Shown here piece after piece: positions 1 to 6,647 of a DNA stretch of 64,000 nucleotides. The stretch is from Gemmatimonadaceae bacterium (GTDB taxonomy: Bacteria; Latescibacterota; UBA2968; UBA8231): the NCBI GenBank assembly GCA_026706075.1, contig JAPOZM010000122.1, positions 100,537 to 164,536 of the forward strand. Reading direction: 5' to 3'. The notes beneath the pieces are model-generated. The model saw nothing but the letters and a program-made list of their open reading frames with translations. It was not told the DNA's origin and did not search any database. The translations under genes and the position numbers were made by a program. How positions within the stretch are numbered: the stretch's first letter is position 1; each line of letters opens with the position of its first letter.

Positions 1-225
1 GTTTCCCGACTTCTCGGCCTCCGAGCCGTCGGGGTTGTAGATGCGCACGCCGAAGTCGGCTGTCCGCGACGGCGCCAGGGCGAGGATGCCGTCGCTGCCG
101 ACGCCCCGGTGGCGGTCGCAGATGGCCCGGATCCGCCGCGGCGTGAGGGGGATGTCGAGCTCGGCCGGGTCCAGGGCGACATAGTCGTTGCCCAGGCCGT
201 GGCCCTTGAAGAAGCCGTTCCTCAT
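1..225 (-). CDS. dapF: Diaminopimelate epimerase DapF, N-terminal 75 residues (cut by window start)
   Basis: DapF interconverts LL- and meso-diaminopimelate for lysine and peptidoglycan synthesis in the cytoplasm. The visible N-terminus has the family signature KGHGLGNDY near residues 7-15, a RHRGVGSDG segment at 38-46 and NPDGSEAE at 64-71. The catalytic-base position that is Cys73 in the Haemophilus enzyme is Ser73 here (EKSGN instead of the usual MCGN). The start ATG at 225 fits the family N-terminus; an AGAGG sequence directly abuts it, an unusually short spacing. It lies 22 nt downstream of a small membrane-protein gene on the same strand. The C-terminal half, with the second catalytic cysteine, is outside the window, so activity cannot be judged. 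Family assignment is secure; epimerase function is inferred. Confidence 0.88.
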   Translation of the reverse strand, partial: MRNGFFKGHGLGNDYVALDPAELDIPLTPRRIRAICDRHRGVGSDGILALAPSRTADFGVRIYNPDGSEAEKSGN

Positions 226-247
226 CCTCTGCCGGCTCGACGGCGCC

Positions 248-895
248 TCAGAAGCGCAGTCTCAGCTCGGCCAGCCGAAGGGGACGGTACCTCGCCGCGG
301 CCTCGTCGAGGAGAGGCTCCGGCTCCCGCCCCTCGTGGACGGCGTTGGCCGCCCGCACCTGGTCCCGCAGGTGGAGCAGGGAGGCGACCTTGGTCCAGGC
401 GAGCAGGGGGATCCACCCCGCCGCTCCGCTCCGCCCGGTGGCCCACGCCGTAGCGCCCGCGATGGCCGTGACCCCGACCATGGCGTACCCCTGGCCGAAC
501 TCGCCGGCGTAGAAGTAGCCGAACCCCGGCAGCACGGCCTCGATGGCGAGGGCGAGGCCCGTCCACTTCGGAGGCCGGTACGGCGCCATCTGCCGAGGTA
601 TCCGGTGGACGCCGATCTCGCGGACCGAGCGGATGTGGGCCAGCGGATAGGCGGCGGTCCGAACCTGCAGGGGGCCGATGACCTCCTGCACGCTCACCGT
701 GTCGGCGCCCAGGGCCTCCACGCGGACCTGCCGCATGGCCCCGGCCTCGAGGGTGATCTCCCCCCAGAGCCCCTCGCTCTGCAGCCGCTCCAAGACCGGA
801 CGCACCTCGTTCTCCCCGAAGGCAGCCGGGACGCCGAGGGCGAGGGCCAGGAGGCCGCCGCAGATCGCGGATCGAATCCCTTCCATTCCGTTCAT
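248..895 (-). CDS. Hypothetical exported/membrane protein
   Basis: Protein of 215 residues with an N-terminal signal-like segment (hydrophobic stretch ending in PAAFGE near residue 28). A soluble region follows that resembles a small beta-rich domain, and then a C-terminal hydrophobic region of about two helices containing the sequence LPGFGYFYAGEFGQGYAMVG. That Gly/Tyr-rich hairpin resembles the membrane part of uncharacterised DUF5683-like proteins; this is a resemblance by eye only. I chose the ATG at 895 because GGGAGG stands just upstream, rather than the in-frame ATG at 916. It is divergent from polX and 22 nt upstream of dapF, so the two are probably co-transcribed. Function unknown. 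Confidence 0.7.
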   Translation of the reverse strand: MNGMEGIRSAICGGLLALALGVPAAFGENEVRPVLERLQSEGLWGEITLEAGAMRQVRVEALGADTVSVQEVIGPLQVRTAAYPLAHIRSVREIGVHRIPRQMAPYRPPKWTGLALAIEAVLPGFGYFYAGEFGQGYAMVGVTAIAGATAWATGRSGAAGWIPLLAWTKVASLLHLRDQVRAANAVHEGREPEPLLDEAAARYRPLRLAELRLRF

Positions 896-919
896 ATGGC
901 CTCCCTTTTCCATCATTCG

Positions 920-949
920 AGTTTACGGGCTGCCCCGCGAAGGGTGCAA
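920..949 (-). promoter_or_regulatory. Possible sigma-70 promoter upstream of the 248-895 gene
   Basis: On the minus strand TTGCAC (949-944) and TAAACT (925-920) are 18 nt apart, with transcription predicted to start around 913 and the start codon at 895. The -35 match is weak and there is no other support. Confidence 0.35.
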
Positions 950-1030
950 GTCGAGGACCGCCTCCCGACGGTTCGTCATGACCCGCGGACCCGCTGTCTC
1001 CCCCTCCCGCCCCTGCCTATCTTGCCCCGG

Positions 1031-2782
1031 ATGGAGGATTCCGGCAGCGCCAGCCCCCCCGACAACGGCCGCATCGTCCACTTCCTCAAGCGCCAGGCGG
1101 CGCTCATGGAGCTGGCGGGGCTCAACGCCTTCCGCGTTCGCGCCTTCGACAACGCGGCGCGCATGCTCGAGGAGTCGGAGGTCGACATCGCCGAGATGTC
1201 GGGCGCCGGCACCCTCACCGGGATCGACGGCATCGGCAAGGGGGTGGCGGCCTTCATCGAGGAGTACATCGACCGCGGCACGACAGGGGCCTACGAGGCG
1301 CTCACCGAGGAGGTACCGGAGACGCTCCTCGACCTCCTGCGCATCCCCGGCCTGGGCCAGAAGAAGGTGAAGGCCCTGTACGAAACCCTCGGTATCAGCA
1401 CCCTGGGGGAGCTGGAAGCCGCCTGCCGCAATGGCCGGCTGCGGGAGTTGCCGGGCTTCGGCGAGCGCAGCCAGGAGAACCTCCTCCGGGCCATCGAGGG
1501 GCTGGGCCGGTATCGGGGCCGCTATCGCTACGATCAGGCCATGGCCGACGCCCGGGGCCTGCTGCAGGCGTTGCAGGCCCATCCGCGAACGATCCGGTCA
1601 AGCCTCGCCGGCAGCCTGCGCCGCCGCCGGGAGGTGGTGAAGGACATCGACATCGTCCTCAGCACGGACGCCCCCGGCGAGGTGGGCGCCCTCTTCGCGG
1701 GTCGGCCCGGCGTCGAGGTGATAGCCCGGGGGGAGCGGAAGGTCTCGGTGCGCCTCGAGAGCGGCCTGCAGGCCGACCTGCGGCTCGTCGACGACGCCCG
1801 CTTCCCCTCCCTCCTGCACCACTTCACCGGCAGCCGGGACCACAACGTGGCCATGCGGTCCCGCGCCCTGGCCCGCGGCATGCATCTCAACGAGTACGGC
1901 CTCTTCCACGGGCGGGAGGGCGACGGCGATCCCGTGCCCTGCGAGGACGAGGCCGACCTCTTCCGGGCCCTCGGCCTCGGCTACGTGCCGCCGGAGCTGC
2001 GGGAGGGACTCGGCGAGGTGGAAGCGGCGGCGGCCGGAGAGCTGCCGCGCCTGCTGAAGGCAGGGGACGTGCGAGGCCTGCTGCACGTCCACACGCGCGC
2101 CTCCGACGGCGCCGATACCCTGGAGGAGATGGTCGACGGCGCGCGCCGTCGAGGCCACGAGTACGTCGCCATCTGCGATCACTCGAAGTCAGCCGGCTAT
2201 GTCTACGGAATGACGGCAGCCGACGTGGAGGTCCAGCATCGCGAGATCGACGCCCTGCAGGCGGAGCGGCCGGACATCTGCATCCTCAAGGGCATCGAAT
2301 CCGAGGTGCGAGAGGACGGCTCCCTGGACTACGACGACGACTTCCTCGAACGCTTCGATCTCGTCGTGGCGGCGGTGCATGACCCCATGGGCATGGACGA
2401 AGCCGAGCTGACCCGCCGCGTGGTGCGGGCGGTGGAACAACCGGCCACCTCGGTCCTCGCCCACCCCAGCGGCCGGATCCTGCTGGAGCGCGACGGCTTC
2501 CCTTTCGACATGGAGGAGGTCCTGGCCGCCGCTGCCGCCCACGGCGTGGCCCTGGAGTTGAACGCCCATCCCGCCCGCCTCGATCTCGACTGGCGCTGGC
2601 TGCGCCGGGCCCGCCAGCTCGGCGCGCCCATCGCCGTCAACACCGACGCCCACCGGATCGCCGACCTCGACAACCTCGACCTCGGCATCGGCATCGCCCG
2701 CAAGGGCTGGCTCACGGCAGCGGACGTCATCAACGCCCGGTCCGTCGACGACCTGCGGAGCTGGGCTCGGCGCAGGGACTGA
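1031..2782 (+). CDS. polX: Family X DNA polymerase with PHP domain (PolX)
   Basis: Bacterial PolX fills short gaps during base-excision repair, and its PHP domain supplies Mn-dependent 3'-5' exonuclease and AP-endonuclease activities. The protein is 583 residues, normal for the family. Helix-hairpin-helix motifs lie at about residues 62-72 and 103-113, with a further one at 138-150. The nucleotidyltransferase motif GS-LRRRREVVKDIDIV at 194-209 gives catalytic Asp205 and Asp207, with Asp249 as the third. The PHP domain from about 348 has HVHTRASDG, ICDHS, an AHPSG segment and a C-terminal NTDAH, so the metal ligands look intact. The ATG at 1031 has no clear Shine-Dalgarno; a TATCTT at 1018-1023 would put transcription almost at the start codon, so a leaderless message is possible. 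The frame stays open far upstream, but that part overlaps the divergent gene and has no PolX homology. Confidence 0.95.
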   Translation: MEDSGSASPPDNGRIVHFLKRQAALMELAGLNAFRVRAFDNAARMLEESEVDIAEMSGAGTLTGIDGIGKGVAAFIEEYIDRGTTGAYEALTEEVPETLLDLLRIPGLGQKKVKALYETLGISTLGELEAACRNGRLRELPGFGERSQENLLRAIEGLGRYRGRYRYDQAMADARGLLQALQAHPRTIRSSLAGSLRRRREVVKDIDIVLSTDAPGEVGALFAGRPGVEVIARGERKVSVRLESGLQADLRLVDDARFPSLLHHFTGSRDHNVAMRSRALARGMHLNEYGLFHGREGDGDPVPCEDEADLFRALGLGYVPPELREGLGEVEAAAAGELPRLLKAGDVRGLLHVHTRASDGADTLEEMVDGARRRGHEYVAICDHSKSAGYVYGMTAADVEVQHREIDALQAERPDICILKGIESEVREDGSLDYDDDFLERFDLVVAAVHDPMGMDEAELTRRVVRAVEQPATSVLAHPSGRILLERDGFPFDMEEVLAAAAAHGVALELNAHPARLDLDWRWLRRARQLGAPIAVNTDAHRIADLDNLDLGIGIARKGWLTAADVINARSVDDLRSWARRRD

Positions 2783-3055
2783 GGGGCGACCCCGGGGCGA
2801 CCCCGCGGGCTCGGAAAGCGGACTTCTCCACGTCGAGGGAGAGGAGAGGGGTGGTGAGGGCCGAGCGACATCCACCTCGCCGAGACCTGCGCCACGATGC
2901 CCGCCGCCTGGGTATCGGGCCTCTGCTCTTCCGCATCCGGCCTCCTGCTACATCGGCGTAGGCCCGGTGGGCGAAGGCAGATCGGTGACTACGCCGCGCG
3001 CAAGGGCATCACCTACGCCCCCGCCCAGCCGGCCCCGGGAGCCGCACCGCCGCCG
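2783..3055. other. Convergent intergenic region, no gene recognised
   Basis: The largest gap in the window, between the ends of polX (plus) and the P1-type nuclease gene (minus). It begins with two tandem copies of an 11-bp unit, GGGGCGACCCC (2783-2793 and 2794-2804), each itself a small hyphenated palindrome. No U-run terminator is visible. An open frame on the plus strand continues into the antisense of the nuclease gene; I see no convincing homology in it. Confidence 0.5.
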
Positions 3056-3976
3056 TCACTCCACGGCCTCCGGAGACCTCTTCAGCCACGAAGGCAGGCG
3101 AATGTCCTCCGACAGACGCCAGGCCGTCAGGTAGAGGCTGGCGGTGAAGGCCACGGCCAACCGGCCCCGCTCCTCGGCGAAGGCCCGGGCCGGCTCACTC
3201 ACCGGGTCGAGACCGCCGGCCAACTCGTAGACCCGGTCCACCTGCCCGTTGCTCTCCAGGACCTGATCCCGCACGGCGGCGAACAGCTCCCCCTCCAAGG
3301 GGGCCGGCTCCACCCCCTCCCCCAACTCCGCGGCGGTCAGGCCGATGCGCTCGATGAGGGAATCCACCTTCTCGTGGATGCCGGCGCCGGTCCGCGAGCC
3401 GTCCTCGCCGACGCGGCCGTTGTAGTGGATGGTGGCGTGCAGAGGCTGGACGATGTCCTCGGCGTAGTGGCCGAGGAAGCCGGCGTAGACCAGGCACTTG
3501 ACCTGGATCACCCCGTTCTGCGGCCACTTGCGGTGCTCGGCGAAGGCCACTGCGAGACGCTCGACGTACTCGGTGATGGCGTACGGGGCGAACCCGGCCT
3601 CGTCGGGTGCGATGCCCAGGGTGTGGCAAAGGGCGATGAAGTCGTAGCGCTGGTCGGGCAACTCCTCTCCCTGCAGGAGCTCGATGTCGGCGAAGTGCTC
3701 GGGATGCTCGCCGTGCCGGACGTGCGGGACCCGGCGGTTCTTGGCGACATCGGGGTCGAAGGAGATGTGCGCCGCCGTCTCGGCTCCCTCGCGGAAGAAG
3801 GCGGGCACCTCCTGGGGCAGGGCCTGAACCGCCGCCCGGGTCAGCAGGCCGTGGGTGTCCCCCCACCAGGCCGCAGCCGGCTGCGCCAGGGCCAGGACGG
3901 CCAGGGTCACACCCGCCGTCAGCAGGAACCCGCGCCGCGTTGACACCCCAGGAGGGCTCCATATAGTAGATTCCAT
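3056..3976 (-). CDS. Tat-exported S1/P1 nuclease-fold (zinc phospholipase C-like) protein
   Basis: Secreted zinc-dependent phosphodiesterase of the S1/P1 nuclease and phospholipase C fold, 306 residues. A twin-arginine signal (STRRGFLLT, Arg14-Arg15) is followed by a hydrophobic segment and a likely cleavage after Ala36, leaving Trp37 as the mature N-terminus; in P1 nuclease Trp1 is itself a zinc ligand. Further expected ligands are His42 (WWGDTHG), His70 (AHISFDPD), the GHYAEDIVQPLH block at 169-180 and HEKVD at 201-205. The start ATG at 3976 has GTGAGG about 8 nt upstream. The gene is divergent from the peroxiredoxin gene, whose promoter overlaps its first codons. The substrate (nucleic acid or phospholipid) cannot be told from sequence. 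Confidence 0.85.
   Translation of the reverse strand: MESTIWSPPGVSTRRGFLLTAGVTLAVLALAQPAAAWWGDTHGLLTRAAVQALPQEVPAFFREGAETAAHISFDPDVAKNRRVPHVRHGEHPEHFADIELLQGEELPDQRYDFIALCHTLGIAPDEAGFAPYAITEYVERLAVAFAEHRKWPQNGVIQVKCLVYAGFLGHYAEDIVQPLHATIHYNGRVGEDGSRTGAGIHEKVDSLIERIGLTAAELGEGVEPAPLEGELFAAVRDQVLESNGQVDRVYELAGGLDPVSEPARAFAEERGRLAVAFTASLYLTAWRLSEDIRLPSWLKRSPEAVE
3940..3967 (+). promoter_or_regulatory. Sigma-70 promoter of the peroxiredoxin gene
   Basis: TTGACA (3940-3945), 16-nt spacer, TATAGT (3962-3967) on the plus strand; transcription would start near 3974, about 70 nt before the peroxiredoxin ATG at 4045. It lies inside the first codons of the divergent nuclease gene. The perfect -35 and five of six matches at -10 make this one of the best promoters in the window. 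Confidence 0.7.
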
Positions 3977-4044
3977 CGTACTTGCCTCACCCTTCCGGCC
4001 GCGGAAACTGCGGCCATCCCCTTCTGCCAGAGGAGTTACGGACC

Positions 4045-4680
4045 ATGGCGATCCGATTGGGCGATGAAGCGCCCGACTTCACAGCCGAGACCACGGAAGG
4101 AACGATCTCCTTCCACGAGTGGATCGGGGACGGCTGGGCCGTCCTGTTCTCCCATCCCGCCGACTTCACCCCGGTCTGCACCACCGAGCTGGGCACGGTG
4201 GCCAAGCTCAAGTCCGAGTTCGAGAAGCGCAACGTAAAGATCATCGCCCTGAGCGTCGATCCCGTCGATGCTCACGACCGCTGGATCGGGGACATCAACG
4301 AAACCCAGAACACGACTGTCAACTTTCCCCTGATCGCCGATCCGGAACGGAAGGTCTCCGACCTCTACGACATGATCCATCCGAACGCGCTCGACAACCT
4401 GACGGTGCGCTCCGTCTTCGTCATCGGCCCCGACAAGAAGGTCAAACTCACCCTGACCTACCCGGCCTCGACGGGCCGCAATTTCGACGAGATCCTGCGG
4501 GTGATCGACTCCCTGCAGCTGACCGCCGAATACTCGGTGGCCACCCCGGCCAACTGGACCGACGGTGAGGACTGCATCGTCGTGCCGGCCGTCTCCGACG
4601 AGGATGCCAGGAGCAAGTTCCCGAAGGGCTTCGAGACGGTGAAGCCGTATCTCAGGGTTACGCCCCAACCGAACCGGTAG
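4045..4680 (+). CDS. 1-Cys peroxiredoxin (Prx6/AhpC-TSA family)
   Basis: Thiol peroxidase that reduces hydrogen peroxide and alkyl hydroperoxides in the cytoplasm. The protein is 211 residues. The peroxidatic cysteine is Cys45 in SHPADFTPVCTTE, the form typical of the Prx6 subfamily, and the C-terminal arm (from about 160, PANWTDGED) is the Prx6-type dimerisation extension. Cys177 in DGEDCIVVP is a second cysteine in that arm; in most Prx6 proteins the equivalent position is not cysteine, so an unusual disulfide is possible. The ATG at 4045 has AGAGGAG 9 nt upstream; an earlier in-frame start at 3982 lacks this. The gene converges on ssb with a 41-nt gap that shows no terminator. Confidence 0.93.
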   Translation: MAIRLGDEAPDFTAETTEGTISFHEWIGDGWAVLFSHPADFTPVCTTELGTVAKLKSEFEKRNVKIIALSVDPVDAHDRWIGDINETQNTTVNFPLIADPERKVSDLYDMIHPNALDNLTVRSVFVIGPDKKVKLTLTYPASTGRNFDEILRVIDSLQLTAEYSVATPANWTDGEDCIVVPAVSDEDARSKFPKGFETVKPYLRVTPQPNR

Positions 4681-4721
4681 CCCCGCTGCTCCCATCCGTC
4701 CCCGGAGCCGGAGGAGGCGCC

Positions 4722-5192
4722 TCAGAAAGGCAGCCCGTCGTCCTCCAGCGCTCCCGGGGAACGGGTGGCCGTCGCCCCGGGAGCCGCCTCCTCCTCCCGC
4801 CCGTACAGGAGATCGAGCTCTCCGGGCCCCCCGACGCCGTCGACGAGGCGGAGGTCGGCGACGACGATCTCGGTCACGCTGTGCCGGTGACCCTTGCCGT
4901 CTTCCCACTTGCGGGTCTGCAGGCGCCCCTCCACGTAGATCCGGACCCCCTTGCGCAGGTGCTGGCTGGCGACCTCCGCCAGCCGGCGCCAGAGCACGAG
5001 GCGATGCCACTCCGTGCGCCGCCGGCGGCCGCCCTTGCGGTCGGTCCAGGACTCGTCCGTGGCGAGACTGGCGGTGGTCACCTGGGTGCCGGAGGGGGTG
5101 AAGCGGGTCTCCGGATCGTCGCCCAGGTTGCCAACGAGGGTCACCTTGTTGAGGCACCTGCCCGGTACCGGGCGCGGCAGGAGATCAGACAT
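4722..5192 (-). CDS. ssb: Single-stranded DNA-binding protein
   Basis: Binds single-stranded DNA in replication, recombination and repair. The protein is 156 residues with an OB fold from about residue 13 (CLNKVTLVGNLGDDPETRF) to 117, and a short low-complexity linker. It ends in the acidic tip DDGLPF, which recruits partner proteins such as RecG and RecO. The start ATG at 5192 overlaps the last 8 nt of the small HTH gene; the open frame further upstream has no SSB homology. The linker is short compared with the E. coli protein. Co-transcribed with the HTH gene from the promoter at 5448-5476. recG lies about 1.5 kb upstream on the same strand. Confidence 0.94.
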   Translation of the reverse strand: MSDLLPRPVPGRCLNKVTLVGNLGDDPETRFTPSGTQVTTASLATDESWTDRKGGRRRRTEWHRLVLWRRLAEVASQHLRKGVRIYVEGRLQTRKWEDGKGHRHSVTEIVVADLRLVDGVGGPGELDLLYGREEEAAPGATATRSPGALEDDGLPF

Positions 5193-5367
5193 CGCCCTTG
5201 TCCGGCGGGGTGCGGCGCTTGCGCCGCGCCTGCGGGGTCTCGATGCCGTAGCGGCGGCACAGGCGCCCGAAACTGCCCGGGGCGATGCCGAGGGCCAGCC
5301 CGGCGTCGCGGTTGCTGGCGTAGATCCGAGCGGCTCGTGCGATCCGCGCGCGGTCGAACTGCTCCAT
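5185..5367 (-). CDS. Small helix-turn-helix protein, candidate regulator of ssb
   Basis: A 60-residue basic protein. The central part (about 20-43: RDAGLALGIAPGSFGRLCRRYGI) reads as a helix-turn-helix resembling the Fis/HTH_8 or resolvase type, and a basic tail follows. AGGAGG stands 9 nt before the ATG at 5367. The stop overlaps the ssb start by 8 nt, so translation is coupled. It is the first gene behind a strong promoter flanked by a 10-bp inverted repeat; by position it could be an autorepressor that also sets SSB level. That role is inference; the family is not identified with certainty. Confidence 0.68.
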   Translation of the reverse strand: MEQFDRARIARAARIYASNRDAGLALGIAPGSFGRLCRRYGIETPQARRKRRTPPDKGDV

Positions 5368-5437
5368 GACTCGGAACCTCCTGGAGTCGAGGTTGACGTG
5401 AGCGGGCCTGATCGGCGGAGGATCCGATCGACCCTGA

Positions 5438-5470
5438 GATGCACATAAGTTTACTGTTCATATGTGCATC
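5438..5470. repeat. 10-bp perfect inverted repeat, candidate operator
   Basis: GATGCACATA (5438-5447) and TATGTGCATC (5461-5470) are perfect inverted repeats separated by 13 nt, giving a 23-bp centre-to-centre distance, about two helical turns. One arm sits in the spacer of the ssb-operon promoter, the other directly downstream of its -10 box, over the predicted start site. No U-run follows, so a terminator is unlikely. Confidence 0.75.
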
Positions 5471-5476
5471 TGTCAA
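5448..5476 (-). promoter_or_regulatory. Sigma-70 promoter of the HTH-ssb operon
   Basis: On the minus strand TTGACA (5476-5471), 17-nt spacer, TAAACT (5453-5448). The predicted start near 5441 leaves a leader of about 74 nt before the HTH gene ATG at 5367. Consensus -35 and ideal spacing; the operator arms overlap it. Confidence 0.75.
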
Positions 5477-5495
5477 CCCTCGGAACCGGGAGGGA

Positions 5496-6647
5496 TCACG
5501 CCCGTCGCGTCCCCACCTCCTCCAGCACCTCCAGAACCCTGGCGACATCGGCAGTGCCGTTGTAGACGTGGCCCGAGATGCGCACGCGGCCGTATTCCCC
5601 CCACACCAGGACTCCCCGCGCCGCGAGCCTCCGCGACAGGGCCGCGGCGTCCTCGTCCAGAAAGCAGGTGTTGCCCGAGCGCCCCGGCCTCCGCGAGGGG
5701 CTGATCACGGTTCGCCCCAGGGACCTGAGTCCCGCGTCGATCGCTTCCGAGAGGTCGCGGGCATGCTCTTGGGCGGCCTCGACCCCGATCGCCTCGAGAT
5801 GGGACAGCGCCCGCTCCAGGAACATGATGACGAGCATGGCCGGGTTCCCCGGCTCGAGGCGCTCGGGCATGGGCCGCACCGCCACCTCCGGGCTTCGAAC
5901 AGCCCCCTGCTCCGGCCACACGGCCAGGTTGCGCCAGCCGAAACAGCTGTCCCGGACCGCCTCGCCGGCCCGCTCGCTCAGGTAGCATGGCGCGGTGCCG
6001 TGGGTGGCCAGCATCCACTTGTAGCTGCTGCTCACGCACAGGTCCGTCACCGCGGCGGGCACCCTCACGACTCCCGAGGCGTGGGTGGCGTCGACGGCCA
6101 GCAGGCACCCCGGATGGGCGGTCAGCCCCCGCGCCAGGGCCTCGACATCCAGGTTCTGCCCCGTGTAGAAGCCCACCTGGCTCACGGCGAGGACGCGGGT
6201 CCTGTCGTCGACGGCGGCCAGCAGCTCCTCCTCCCCGACGCACCAGTCCTGGTGCGGCACCATGCGCACCTCGACCCCGAGGCTGGCGATCTCCCGCCAG
6301 GCATACGCCACGGAGGGAAACTCGAGGTCGTCGGTGACGATGTTGTCACCGGACCGCCAGGGCAGACCCCGGGCCAGCCAGCCCATGCCCTCGGCCGCCG
6401 AGGGCACGAAGGCCACGCGGTCCCTCGGGACCCCCCACAGGCGGGCCATCCGCCCGCGGCAGCTCTCCCCCCGGCGGTAGATCTCCTCACGGCCTTCGAG
6501 GCCGCCGCTCTTGAGGCGGGCGAACTCGCCATGGACCTGGTCATACTCCTTCAGCCAGGGCGCCTCCCCTCCCGTACACAGGTGAGCGACTCCGTCGATT
6601 CCGGTGAACATCCCCGGGTCCAGCAGCGGTGTGATCTCCCCTGTCAT
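5496..6647 (-). CDS. Class V aminotransferase-fold PLP enzyme
   Basis: Fold-type I pyridoxal-phosphate enzyme of the class V family (cysteine desulfurase, kynureninase and relatives), 383 residues, cytoplasmic. The PLP lysine lies in SSSYKWMLATHG (about residue 223), preceded by VDATHASGVV, where the Asp contacts the pyridine nitrogen; SAAEGMG near residue 84 is the phosphate-side loop. I do not see the mobile-loop catalytic cysteine expected of IscS or SufS, so a desulfurase role is not supported and the substrate is unknown. The ATG at 6647 is preferred to a GTG six nt earlier because GAGGAG lies 5 nt upstream of it. The start overlaps the recG stop by 4 nt (ATGA), so the two are translationally coupled. 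Confidence 0.85.
   Translation of the reverse strand: MTGEITPLLDPGMFTGIDGVAHLCTGGEAPWLKEYDQVHGEFARLKSGGLEGREEIYRRGESCRGRMARLWGVPRDRVAFVPSAAEGMGWLARGLPWRSGDNIVTDDLEFPSVAYAWREIASLGVEVRMVPHQDWCVGEEELLAAVDDRTRVLAVSQVGFYTGQNLDVEALARGLTAHPGCLLAVDATHASGVVRVPAAVTDLCVSSSYKWMLATHGTAPCYLSERAGEAVRDSCFGWRNLAVWPEQGAVRSPEVAVRPMPERLEPGNPAMLVIMFLERALSHLEAIGVEAAQEHARDLSEAIDAGLRSLGRTVISPSRRPGRSGNTCFLDEDAAALSRRLAARGVLVWGEYGRVRISGHVYNGTADVARVLEVLEEVGTRRA

Noticed and set aside
188..1030. N-terminal extension of polX by 281 codons
   Set aside because: Antisense to a supported gene at 248-895, no homology, and PolX length is normal from 1031.
2897..3055. Possible decayed gene with a GDYAARKGITYA segment
   Set aside because: The resemblance to acyl-CoA synthetase tails is faint, no flanking motifs exist, and the frame continues only as antisense of the nuclease gene.
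5438..5470. Rho-independent terminator for the PLP enzyme gene
   Set aside because: The stem is A+T-rich, has a 13-nt loop and no U-run, and overlaps a near-consensus promoter.
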